Source: Megachile rotundata (Eukaryota > Arthropoda > Insecta > Hymenoptera > Megachilidae). From it: a stretch of 64,000 nucleotides of DNA. Under the pieces are notes generated by a model. It made no database searches and was not told where the DNA came from. It worked only from the letters and a program-made list of their open reading frames with translations. Below are positions 41,090-54,381 of this stretch, in pieces. The translations under genes and the position numbers were made by a program. Within the stretch, counting starts at the first letter, position 1; the number at the start of each line of letters is the position of its first letter. Location of the stretch: positions 154,827 to 218,826 of the forward strand of contig NW_027473583.1 in assembly GCF_050947335.1 (NCBI RefSeq). Direction: 5' to 3'.

Positions 41090-43087
41090 TTATAGTAAAA
41101 TGTCGTTCTATCGATCATATAAGCATAATATGGCTAATAATATGAGTTAGATCGATAATGATAAGAGTAAAAAGTACAGTAATTGTCGTTCTATCGATAA
41201 TATAAGCATAATATGGCTAATAATATGAGTTAGATCGATAATGATAAGAGTAATAAGTACAGTAATTGTCGTTCTATCGATCATATAAGCACAATATGGC
41301 TAATAATATGAGTTAGATTGATAATAGTAAGAGTAATAAGTATAGTAATTGTCGTTCTGTCGATCATATAAGCATAATATGGCTAATAATATGAGTTAGA
41401 TTGATAATAATAAGAGTAGTGAGGTGAGTATAGTAATTGTCGTTCTATCGATCATATAAGCATAATACGGCTAATAATATGAGTTAGATTGATAATAATG
41501 CGAGTAATAAGTATAGTAATTGTCGTTCTATCGATCATTTAAGCATAATATGGCTAATAATATGAGTTAGATTGATAATAATAAGAGTAATGAGCATAGT
41601 AATTGTAGTTCTATCGATCGTATCTGCATAATATGGCTAATAATATGAGTTAGATTGATAATAGTAAGTGTAATAAGTATAGTAATTGTCGTTCTATCGA
41701 TCATATATGCATAATATGGCTAATAATATGAGTTAGATTGATAATAATAACAGTAATAAGTACAGTAATTGTCGTTCTATCGATAATATAAGCATAATAT
41801 GGCTAATAATATGAGTTAGATCGATAATGATAAGAGTAATAAGTACAGTAATTGTCGTTCTATCGATAATATAAGCATAATATGGCTAATAATATGAGTT
41901 AGATCGATAATGATAAGAGTAATAAGTACAGTAATTGTCGTTCTATCGATCATATAAGCACAATATGGCAAATAATATGAGTTAGATTGATAATAGTAAG
42001 AGTAATAAGTATAGTAATTGTCGTTCTGTCGATCATATAAGCATAATATGGCTAATAATATGAGTTAGATTGATAATAATAAGAGTAGTGAGTATAGTAA
42101 TTGTCGTTCTATCGATCATATAAGCATAATACGGCTAATAATATGAGTTAGATTGATAACAATGCGAGTAATAAGTATAGTAATTGTCGTTCTATCGATC
42201 ATTTAAGCATAATATGGCTAATAATATGAGTTAGATTGATAATAATATGAGTAATGAGCATAGTAATTGTAGTTCTATCGATCGTATCTGCATAATATGG
42301 CTAATAATATGAGTTAGATTGATAATAGTAAGTGTAATAAGTATGGTAATTGTCGTTCTATCGATCATATATGCATAATATGGCTAATAATATGAGTTAG
42401 ATTGATAATAATAAGAGTAATAAGTATAGTAATTGTCGTTCTATCGATCATTTATGCATAATATGGCTAATAATATGAGTTAGATTGATAATAATAAGAG
42501 TAATAAGTATAGTAAATGTCGTGCTATCGATCATATCTGCAGAATATGGTTAATAACATGGGTTAGATTGATAATAGTGAGTGTAATAAGTATAGTAATT
42601 GTCGTTCTATCGATCATATATGCATAATATGGCTTATAATATGAGTTAGATTGATAATAATAAGAGTAATGAGTATAGTAATTGTAGTTCTATCGATCAT
42701 ATAAGCATAACACGGCTAATAATATGAGTTAGATTGATAATAATGCGAGTAATAAGTATAGTAATTGTCGTTCTATCGATCATTTAAGCATAATATGGCT
42801 AATAATATGAGTTAGATTGATAATGATAACAGTAATATGTACAGTAATTGTCGTTCTATCGATCATATATGCATAATATGGCTAATAATATGAGTTAGAT
42901 TGATAATAGTAAGAGTAATAAGTATAGTAATTGTCGTTCTATCGATCATATAAGCATAATATAGCTAATAATATGAGTTAGATTGATAATAGTAAGTGTA
43001 ATAAGTATAGTAATTGTCGTTCTATCGATCATATAAGCATAATATGGCTAATAATATGAGTTAGATTGATAATAATAAGAGTAATAA
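41090..43087. repeat. 24-monomer HOR, copy with 5-bp insertion (1,998 bp)
   Basis: Order: T, B, E, F, G, H, I, D, B, B, E*, F, G*, H', I, M, N, O, P, Q, R, D, U, V. The period is 1,998 rather than 1,993 because GTGAG is tandemly doubled at 41419-41428 in the F unit. No other copy has this. Confidence 0.88.
41419..41428. repeat. GTGAG tandem doubling, private 5-bp insertion
   Basis: All other F units read AGTAGTGAGTATAG here; this one reads AGTAGTGAGGTGAGTATAG. It is the only indel longer than 1 bp seen in the window. Confidence 0.93.
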
Positions 43088-46000
43088 TTATAGTAAAATG
43101 TCGTTCTATCGATCATATAAGCATAATATGGCTAATAATATGAGTTAGATCGATAATGATAAGAGTAATAAGTACAGTAATTGTCGTTCTATCGATAATA
43201 TAAGCATAATATGGCTAATAATATGAGTTAGATCGATAATGATAAGAGTAATAAGTACAGTAATTGTCGTTCTATCGATCATATAAGCACAATATGGCTA
43301 ATAATATGAGTTAGATTGATAATAGTAAGAGTAATAAGTATAGTAATTGTCGTTCTGTCGATCATATAAGCATAATATGGCTAATAATATGAGTTAGATT
43401 GATAATAATAAGAGTAGTGAGTATAGTAATTGTCGTTCTATCGATCATATAAGCATAATACGGCTATTAATATGAGTTAGATTGATAATAATGCGAGTAA
43501 TAAGTATAGTAATTGTCGTTCTATCGATCATTTAAGCATAATATGGCTAATAATATGAGTTAGATTGATAATAATAAGAGTAATGAGCATAGTAATTGTA
43601 GTTCTATCGATCGTATCTGCATAATATGGTTAATAATATGAGTTAGATTGATAATAATAAGAGTAATGAGTATAGTAATTGTAGTTCTATCGATCATATC
43701 TGCATAATATGGTTAATAATATGAGTTAGATTCATAATAATAAGAGTAATAAGTATAGTAATTGTCGTTCTACCGATCATATAAGCATAATATGGCTAAT
43801 AATATGAGTTAGATTGATAATAGTAAGTGCAATAAGTATAGTAATTGTCGTTCTATCGATCATATATGCATAATATGGCTAATAATATGAGTTAGATTGA
43901 TAATAATAACAGTAATAAGTACAGTAATTGTCGTTCTATCGATCATATAAGCACAATATGGCTAATAATATGAGTTAGATTGACAATAGTAAGAGTAATA
44001 AGTATAGTAATTGTCGTTCTGTCGATCATATAAGCATAATATGGCTAATAATATGAGTTAGATTGATAATAATAAGAGTAGTGAGTATAGTAATTGTCGT
44101 TCTATCGATCATATAAGCATAATACGGCTAATAATATGTGTTAGATTGATAACAATGCGAGTAATAAGTATAGTAATTGTCGTTCTATCGATCATTTAAG
44201 CATAATATGGCTAATAATATGAGTTAGATTGATAATAATAAGAGTAATGAGCATAGTAATTGTAGTTCTATCGATCGTATCTGCATAATATGGTTAATAA
44301 TATGAGTTAGATTCATAATAATAAGAGTAATAAGTATAGTAATTGTCGTTCTATCGATCATTTAACCATAATATGGCTAATAATATGAGTTAGGTTGATA
44401 ATAATAAGAGTAATAAGTATAGTAATTGTCGTTCTATCGATCATATAAGCATAATATGGCTAATAATATGAGTTAGATTGATAATAATAAGAGTAATAAG
44501 TATAGTGATTGTCGTTCTATCGATCAAATTAGCATAATATGGTTAATAATATGAGTTAGATTGATAACAGTGTGTGTAATAAGTATAGTAATTGTCGTTC
44601 TGTCGATCATATAAGCATAATATGGCTAATAATATGAGTTAGATTGATAATAATAAGAGTAATAAGTATAGTAATTGTCGTTCTATCGATCATTTATGCA
44701 TAATATGGCTAATAATATGAGTTAGATTGATAATAATAAGAGTAATAAGTATAGTAAATGTCGTGCTATCGATCATATCTGCATAATATGGTTAATAACA
44801 TGGGTTAGATTGATAATAGTGAGTGTAATAAGTATAGTAATTGTCGTTCTATCGATCATATATGCATAATATGGCTTATAATATGAGTTAGATTGATAAT
44901 AATAAGAGTAATGAGTATAGTAATTGTAGTTCTATCGATCATATAAGCATAACACGGCTAATAATATGAGTTAGATTGATAATAATAACAGTAATAAGTA
45001 CAGTAATTGTCGTTCTATCGATAATATAAGCATAATATGGCTAATAATATGAGTTAGATCGATAATGATAAGAGTAATAAGTACAGTAATTGTCGTTCTA
45101 TCGATAATATAAGCATAATATGGCTAATAATATGAGTTAGATCGATAATGATAAGAGTAATAAGTACAGTAATTGTCGTTCTATCGATCATATAAGCACA
45201 ATATGGCAAATAATATGAGTTAGATTGATAATAGTAAGAGTAATAAGTATAGTAATTGTCGTTCTGTCGATCATATAAGCATAATATGGCTAATAATATG
45301 AGTTAGATTGATAATAATAAGAGTAGTGAGTATAGTAATTCTCGTTCTATCGATCATATAAGCATAATACGGCTAATAATATGAGTTAGATTGATAATAA
45401 TGCGAGTAATAAGTATAGTAATTGTCGTTCTATCGATCATTTAAGCATAATATGGCTAATAATATGAGTTAGATTGATAATAATATGAGTAATGAGCATA
45501 GTAATTGTAGTTCTATCGATCGTATCTGCATAATATGGCTAATAATATGAGTTAGATTGATAATAGTAAGTGTAATAAGTATGGTAATTGTCGTTCTATC
45601 GATCATATATGCATAATATGGCTAATAATATGAGTTAGATTGATAATAATAAGAGTAATAAGTATAGTAATTGTCGTTCTATCGATCATTTATGCATAAT
45701 ATGGCTAATAATATGAGTTAGATTGATAATAATAAGAGTAATAAGTATAGTAAATGTCGTGCTATCGATCATATCTGCAGAATATGGTTAATAACATGGG
45801 TTAGATTGATAATAGTGAGTGTAATAAGTATAGTAATTGTCGTTCTATCGATCATATATGCATAATATGGCTTATAATATGAGTTAGATTGATAATAATA
45901 AGAGTAATGAGTATAGTAATTGTAGTTCTATCGATCATATAAGCATAACACGGCTAATAATATGAGTTAGATTGATAATAATGCGAGTAATAAGTATAGT

Positions 46001-46325
46001 AATTGTCGTTCTATCGATCATTTAAGCATAATATGGCTAATAATATGAGTTAGATTGATAATGATAACAGTAATATGTACAGTAATTGTCGTTCTATCGA
46101 TCATATATGCATAATATGGCTAATAATATGAGTTAGATTGATAATAGTAAGAGTAATAAGTATAGTAATTGTCGTTCTATCGATCATATAAGCATAATAT
46201 AGCTAATAATATGAGTTAGATTGATAATAGTAAGTGTAATAAGTATAGTAATTGTCGTTCTATCGATCATATAAGCATAATATGGCTAATAATATGAGTT
46301 AGATTGATAATAATAAGAGTAATAA
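43088..46325. repeat. 24-monomer HOR interrupted by 15 foreign monomers (39 units)
   Basis: It begins T, B, E, F, G, H as in the 24-monomer unit. It then switches near 43.6 kb to an I...X...N-O'-P-Q segment like 34.5-35.1 kb (offset 9,054) and 35.8-36.3 kb (offset 8,390), and rejoins the 24-unit order near 45.0 kb. Total length 3,238 bp equals 39 monomers plus 1. The two offsets differ by 664 bp, eight monomers. Confidence 0.8.
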
Positions 46326-48318
46326 TTATAGTAAAATGTCGTTCTATCGATCATATAAGCATAATATGGCTAATAATATGAGTTAGATCGATAATGATAA
46401 GAGTAAAAAGTACAGTAATTGTCGTTCTATCGATAATATAAGCATAATATGGCTAATAATATGAGTTAGATCGATAATGATAAGAGTAATAAGTACAGTA
46501 ATTGTCGTTCTATCGATCATATAAGCACAATATGGCTAATAATATGAGTTATATTGATAATAGTAAGAGTAATAAGTATAGTAATTGTCGTTCTGTCGAT
46601 CATATAAGCATAATATGGCTAATAATATGAGTTAGATTGATAATAATAAGAGTAGTGAGTATAGTAATTGTCGTTCTATCGATCATATAAGCATAATACG
46701 GCTAATAATATGAGTTAGATTGATAATAATGCGAGTAATAAGTATAGTAATTGTCGTTCTATCGATCATTTAAGCATAATATGGCTAATAATATGAGTTA
46801 GATTGATAATAATAAGAGTAATGAGCATAGTAATTGTAGTTCTATCGATCGTATCTGCATAATATGGCTAATAATATGAGTTAGATTGATAATAGTAAGT
46901 GTAATAAGTATAGTAATTGTCGTTCTATCGATCATATATGCATAATATGGCTAATAATATGAGTTAGATTGATAATAATAACAGTAATAAGTACAGTAAT
47001 TGTCGTTCTATCGATAATATAAGCATAATATGGCTAATAATATGAGTTAGATCGATAATGATAAGAGTAATAAGTACAGTAATTGTCGTTCTATCGATAA
47101 TATAAGCATAATATGGCTAATAATATGAGTTAGATCGATAATGATAAGAGTAATAAGTACAGTAATTGTCGTTCTATCGATCATATAAGCACAATATGGC
47201 AAATAATATGAGTTAGATTGATAATAGTAAGAGTAATAAGTATAGTAATTGTCGTTCTGTCGATCATATAAGCATAATATGGCTAATAATATGAGTTAGA
47301 TTGATAATAATAAGAGTAGTGAGTATAGTAATTGTCGTTCTATCGATCATATAAGCATAATACGGCTAATAATATGAGTTAGATTGATAACAATGCGAGT
47401 AATAAGTATAGTAATTGTCGTTCTATCGATCATTTAAGCATAATATGGCTAATAATATGAGTTAGATTGATAATAATATGAGTAATGAGCATAGTAATTG
47501 TAGTTCTATCGATCGTATCTGCATAATATGGCTAATAATATGAGTTAGATTGATAATAGTAAGTGTAATAAGTATGGTAATTGTCGTTCTATCGATCATA
47601 TATGCATAATATGGCTAATAATATGAGTTAGATTGATAATAATAAGAGTAATAAGTATAGTAATTGTCGTTCTATCGATCATTTATGCATAATATGGCTA
47701 ATAATATGAGTTAGATTGATAATAATAAGAGTAATAAGTATAGTAAATGTCGTGCTATCGATCATATCTGCAGAATATGGTTAATAACATGGGTTAGATT
47801 GATAATAGTGAGTGTAATAAGTATAGTAATTGTCGTTCTACCGATCATATATGCATAATATGGCTTATAATATGAGTTAGATTGATAATAATAAGAGTAA
47901 TGAGTATAGTAATTGTAGTTCTATCGATCATATAAGCATAACACGGCTAATAATATGAGTTAGATTGATAATAATGCGAGTAATAAGTATAGTAATTGTC
48001 GTTCTATCGATCATTTAAGCATAATATGGCTAATAATATGAGTTAGATTGATAATGATAACAGTAATATGTACAGTAATTGTCGTTCTATCGATCATATA
48101 TGCATAATATGGCTAATAATATGAGTTAGATTGATAATAGTAAGAGTAATAAGTATAGTAATTGTCGTTCTATCGATCATATAAGCATAATATAGCTAAT
48201 AATATGAGTTAGATTGATAATAGTAAGTGTAATAAGTATAGTAATTGTCGTTCTATCGATCATATAAGCATAATATGGCTAATAATATGAGTTAGATTGA
48301 TAATAATAAGAGTAATAA
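46326..48318. repeat. 24-monomer HOR (1,993 bp), intact copy
   Basis: All 24 units are present in canonical order, from T at 46326 to V at 48236. Private differences noticed against the next copy are TTATATTG in the E unit near 46550 and CTACCGATC in the P unit near 47841. The two are otherwise the same wherever I compared them. Confidence 0.9.
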
Positions 48319-50311
48319 TTATAGTAAAATGTCGTTCTATCGATCATATAAGCATAATATGGCTAATAATATGAGTTAGATCGATAATGATAAGAGTAAA
48401 AAGTACAGTAATTGTCGTTCTATCGATAATATAAGCATAATATGGCTAATAATATGAGTTAGATCGATAATGATAAGAGTAATAAGTACAGTAATTGTCG
48501 TTCTATCGATCATATAAGCACAATATGGCTAATAATATGAGTTAGATTGATAATAGTAAGAGTAATAAGTATAGTAATTGTCGTTCTGTCGATCATATAA
48601 GCATAATATGGCTAATAATATGAGTTAGATTGATAATAATAAGAGTAGTGAGTATAGTAATTGTCGTTCTATCGATCATATAAGCATAATACGGCTAATA
48701 ATATGAGTTAGATTGATAATAATGCGAGTAATAAGTATAGTAATTGTCGTTCTATCGATCATTTAAGCATAATATGGCTAATAATATGAGTTAGATTGAT
48801 AATAATAAGAGTAATGAGCATAGTAATTGTAGTTCTATCGATCGTATCTGCATAATATGGCTAATAATATGAGTTAGATTGATAATAGTAAGTGTAATAA
48901 GTATAGTAATTGTCGTTCTATCGATCATATATGCATAATATGGCTAATAATATGAGTTAGATTGATAATAATAACAGTAATAAGTACAGTAATTGTCGTT
49001 CTATCGATAATATAAGCATAATATGGCTAATAATATGAGTTAGATCGATAATGATAAGAGTAATAAGTACAGTAATTGTCGTTCTATCGATAATATAAGC
49101 ATAATATGGCTAATAATATGAGTTAGATCGATAATGATAAGAGTAATAAGTACAGTAATTGTCGTTCTATCGATCATATAAGCACAATATGGCAAATAAT
49201 ATGAGTTAGATTGATAATAGTAAGAGTAATAAGTATAGTAATTGTCGTTCTGTCGATCATATAAGCATAATATGGCTAATAATATGAGTTAGATTGATAA
49301 TAATAAGAGTAGTGAGTATAGTAATTGTCGTTCTATCGATCATATAAGCATAATACGGCTAATAATATGAGTTAGATTGATAACAATGCGAGTAATAAGT
49401 ATAGTAATTGTCGTTCTATCGATCATTTAAGCATAATATGGCTAATAATATGAGTTAGATTGATAATAATATGAGTAATGAGCATAGTAATTGTAGTTCT
49501 ATCGATCGTATCTGCATAATATGGCTAATAATATGAGTTAGATTGATAATAGTAAGTGTAATAAGTATGGTAATTGTCGTTCTATCGATCATATATGCAT
49601 AATATGGCTAATAATATGAGTTAGATTGATAATAATAAGAGTAATAAGTATAGTAATTGTCGTTCTATCGATCATTTATGCATAATATGGCTAATAATAT
49701 GAGTTAGATTGATAATAATAAGAGTAATAAGTATAGTAAATGTCGTGCTATCGATCATATCTGCAGAATATGGTTAATAACATGGGTTAGATTGATAATA
49801 GTGAGTGTAATAAGTATAGTAATTGTCGTTCTATCGATCATATATGCATAATATGGCTTATAATATGAGTTAGATTGATAATAATAAGAGTAATGAGTAT
49901 AGTAATTGTAGTTCTATCGATCATATAAGCATAACACGGCTAATAATATGAGTTAGATTGATAATAATGCGAGTAATAAGTATAGTAATTGTCGTTCTAT
50001 CGATCATTTAAGCATAATATGGCTAATAATATGAGTTAGATTGATAATGATAACAGTAATATGTACAGTAATTGTCGTTCTATCGATCATATATGCATAA
50101 TATGGCTAATAATATGAGTTAGATTGATAATAGTAAGAGTAATAAGTATAGTAATTGTCGTTCTATCGATCATATAAGCATAATATAGCTAATAATATGA
50201 GTTAGATTGATAATAGTAAGTGTAATAAGTATAGTAATTGTCGTTCTATCGATCATATAAGCATAATATGGCTAATAATATGAGTTAGATTGATAATAAT
50301 AAGAGTAATAA
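48319..50311. repeat. 24-monomer HOR (1,993 bp), intact copy
   Basis: Canonical order from T at 48319. It shares the A81 T variant (GTAAAAAGTAC) with the previous copy, whereas the next copy, at 50312, has the usual GTAATAAGTAC. Confidence 0.9.
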
Positions 50312-52304
50312 TTATAGTAAAATGTCGTTCTATCGATCATATAAGCATAATATGGCTAATAATATGAGTTAGATCGATAATGATAAGAGTAATAAGTACA
50401 GTAATTGTCGTTCTATCGATAATATAAGCATAATATGGCTAATAATATGAGTTAGATCGATAATGATAAGAGTAATAAGTACAGTAATTGTCGTTCTATC
50501 GATCATATAAGCACAATATGGCTAATAATATGAGTTAGATTGATAATAGTAAGAGTAATAAGTATAGTAATTGTCGTTCTGTCGATCATATAAGCATAAT
50601 ATGGCTAATAATATGAGTTAGATTGATAATAATAAGAGTAGTGAGTATAGTAATTGTCGTTCTATCGATCATATAAGCATAATACGGCTAATAATATGAG
50701 TTAGATTGATAATAATGCGAGTAATAAGTATAGTAATTGTCGTTCTATCGATCATTTAAGCATAATATGGCTAATAATATGAGTTAGATTGATAATAATA
50801 AGAGTAATGAGCATAGTAATTGTAGTTCTATCGATCGTATCTGCATAATATGGCTAATAATATGAGTTAGATTGATAATAGTAAGTGTAATAAGTATAGT
50901 AATTGTCGTTCTATCGATCATATATGCATAATATGGCTAATAATATGAGTTAGATTGATAATAATAACAGTAATAAGTACAGTAATTGTCGTTCTATCGA
51001 TAATATAAGCATAATATGGCTAATAATACGAGTTAGATCGATAATGATAAGAGTAATAAGTACAGTAATTGTCGTTCTATCGATAATATAAGCATAATAT
51101 GGCTAATAATATGAGTTAGATCGATAATGATAAGAGTAATAAGTACAGTAATTGTCGTTCTATCGATCATATAAGCACAATATGGCAAATAATATGAGTT
51201 AGATTGATAATAGTAAGAGTAATAAGTATAGTAATTGTCGTTCTGTCGATCATATAAGCATAATATGGCTAATAATATGAGTTAGATTGATAATAATAAG
51301 AGTAGTGAGTATAGTAATTGTCGTTCTATCGATCATATAAGCATAATACGGCTAATAATATGAGTTAGATTGATAACAATGCGAGTAATAAGTATAGTAA
51401 TTGTCGTTCTATCGATCATTTAAGCATAATATGGCTAATAATATGAGTTAGATTGATAATAATATGAGTAATGAGCATAGTAATTGTAGTTCTATCGATC
51501 GTATCTGCATAATATGGCTAATAATATGAGTTAGATTGATAATAGTAAGTGTAATAAGTATAGTAATTGTCGTTCTATCGATCATATATGCATAATATGG
51601 CTAATAATATGAGTTAGATTGATAATAATAACAGTAATAAGTACAGTAATTGTCGTTCTATCGATAATATAAGCATAATATGGCTAATAATATGAGTTAG
51701 ATCGATAATGATAAGAGTAATAAGTACAGTAATTGTCGTTCTATCGATAATATAAGCATAATATGGCTAATAATATGAGTTAGATCGATAATGATAAGAG
51801 TAATAAGTACAGTAATTGTCGTTCTATCGATCATATAAGCACAATATGGCAAATAATATGAGTTAGATTGATAATAGTAAGAGTAATAAGTATAGTAATT
51901 GTCGTTCTGTCGATCATATAAGCATAATATGGCTAATAATATGAGTTAGATTGATAATAATAAGAGTAGTGAGTATAGTAATTGTCGTTCTATCGATCAT
52001 ATAAGCATAATACGGCTAATAATATGAGTTAGATTGATAACAATGCGAGTAATAAGTATAGTAATTGTCGTTCTATCGATCATTTAAGCATAATATGGCT
52101 AATAATATGAGTTAGATTGATAATAATATGAGTAATGAGCATAGTAATTGTAGTTCTATCGATCGTATCTGCATAATATGGCTAATAATATGAGTTAGAT
52201 TGATAATAGTAAGTGTAATAAGTATGGTAATTGTCGTTCTATCGATCATATAAGCATAATATGGCTAATAATATGAGTTAGATTGATAATAATAAGAGTA
52301 ATAA
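50312..52304. repeat. 24-monomer HOR derivative with 8-monomer duplication (1,993 bp)
   Basis: Still 24 units long, but units 16-23 (normally M to U) are replaced by a second D-B-B-E*-F-G*-H'-I. The two 664-bp modules are 50894-51557 and 51558-52221. The last unit, 52222-52304, is an M-left/V-right hybrid leading into T at 52305. The B unit at 50977 carries a private AATACGAG change. Confidence 0.88.
50894..52221. repeat. 664-bp (8-monomer) direct tandem duplication
   Basis: Units D, B, B, E*, F, G*, H', I occur twice in a row. The copies are nearly identical; the difference I noticed is C53 in the first B unit of copy one (near 51028), and the first D unit precedes it in its usual place. 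This is the shortest clear recent tandem duplication in the window. Confidence 0.87.
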
Positions 52305-53301
52305 TTATAGTAAAATGTCGTTCTATCGATCATATAAGCATAATATGGCTAATAATATGAGTTAGATCGATAATGATAAGAGTAATAAGTACAGTAATTG
52401 TCGTTCTATCGATAATATAAGCATAATATGGCTAATAATATGAGTTAGATCGATAATGATAAGAGTAATAAGTACAGTAATTGTCGTTCTATCGATCATA
52501 TAAGCACAATATGGCTAATAATATGAGTTAGATTGATAATAGTAAGAGTAATAAGTATAGTAATTGTCGTTCTGTCGATCATATAAGCATAATATGGCTA
52601 ATAATATGAGTTAGATTGATAATAATAAGAGTAGTGAGTATAGTAATTGTCGTTCTATCGATCATATAAGCATAATACGGCTAATAATATGAGTTAGATT
52701 GATAATAATGCGAGTAATAAGTATAGTAAATGTCGTGCTATCGATCATATCTGCAGAATATGGTTAATAACATGGGTTAGATTGATAATAGTGAGTGTAA
52801 TAAGTATAGTAATTGTCGTTCTATCGATCATATATGCATAATATGGCTTATAATATGAGTTAGATTGATAATAATAAGAGTAATGAGTATAGTAATTGTA
52901 GTTCTATCGATCATATAAGCATAACACGGCTAATAATATGAGTTAGATTGATAATAATGCGAGTAATAAGTATAGTAATTGTCGTTCTATCGATCATTTA
53001 AGCATAATATGGCTAATAATATGAGTTAGATTGATAATGATAACAGTAATATGTACAGTAATTGTCGTTCTATCGATCATATATGCATAATATGGCTAAT
53101 AATATGAGTTAGATTGATAATAGTAAGAGTAATAAGTATAGTAATTGTCGTTCTATCGATCATATAAGCATAATATAGCTAATAATATGAGTTAGATTGA
53201 TAATAGTAAGTGTAATAAGTATAGTAATTGTCGTTCTATCGATCATATAAGCATAATATGGCTAATAATATGAGTTAGATTGATAATAGTAAGAGTAATA
53301 A
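52305..53301. repeat. 24-monomer HOR derivative with 12-monomer deletion (997 bp)
   Basis: The order is T, B, E, F, G and then directly O (52721), P, Q, R, D, U, V. Units 6-17 are missing, leaving exactly half a HOR. G is complete to its GCGAG and O complete from A10, so the joint lies between position 75 of G and position 10 of O. Confidence 0.88.
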
Positions 53302-54381
53302 TTATAGTAAAATGTCGTTCTATCGATCATATAAGCATAATATGGCTAATAATATGAGTTAGATTGATAATAATAAGAGTAATAAGTATAGTGATTGTCG
53401 TTCTATCGATCAAATTAGCATAATATGGTTAATAATATGAGTTCGATTGATAACAGTGTGTGTAATAAGTATAGTAATTGTCGTTCTGTCGATCATATAA
53501 GCATAATATGGCTAATAATATGAGTTAGATTGATAATAATAAGAGTAATAAGTATAGTAATTGTCGTTCTATCGATCATTTATGCATAATATGGCTAATA
53601 ATATGAGTTAGATTGATAATAATAAGAGTAATAAGTATAGTAAATGTCGTGCTATCGATCATATCTGCATAATATGGTTAATAACATGGGTTAGATTGAT
53701 AATAGTGAGTGTAATAAGTATAGTAATTGTCGTTCTATCGATCATATATGCATAATATGGCTTATAATATGAGTTAGATTGATAATAATAAGAGTAATGA
53801 GTATAGTAATTGTAGTTCTATCGATCATATAAGCATAACACGGCTAATAATATGAGTTAGATTGATAATAATGCGAGTAATAAGTATAGTAATTGTCGTT
53901 CTATCGATCATTTAAGCATAATATGGCTAATAATATGAGTTAGATTGATAATAATAAGAATAATAAGTATAGTAATTGTCGTTCTGTCGATCATATAAGC
54001 ATAATATGGCTAATAATATGAGTTAGATTGATAATAATAAGAGTAATAAGTATAGTAATTGTCGTTCTATCGATCATTTAAGCATAATACGGCTAATAAT
54101 ATGAGTTAGATTGATAATAATAACAGTAATAAGTACAGTAATTGTCGTTCTATCGATAATATAAGCATAATATGGCTAATAATATGAGTTAGATCGATAA
54201 TGATAAGAGTAATAAGTACAGTAATTGTCGTTCTATCGATAATATAAGCATAATATGGCTAATAATATGAGTTAGATCGATAATGATAAGAGTAATAAGT
54301 ACAGTAATTGTCGTTCTATCGATCATATAAGCACAATATGGCAAATAATATGAGTTAGATTGATAATAATAAGAGTAATAA
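53302..54381. repeat. 13-monomer composite block (1,080 bp) with hybrid T and X
   Basis: It begins with the only T monomer that lacks the B-type right half. X (53386), K, N, O', P, Q, an H/J-type unit, K, A, B, B and an E*-left/V-right hybrid follow, leading into T at 54382. The O' and X content ties it to 36.1-36.6 and 44.5-44.8 kb. Confidence 0.82.
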
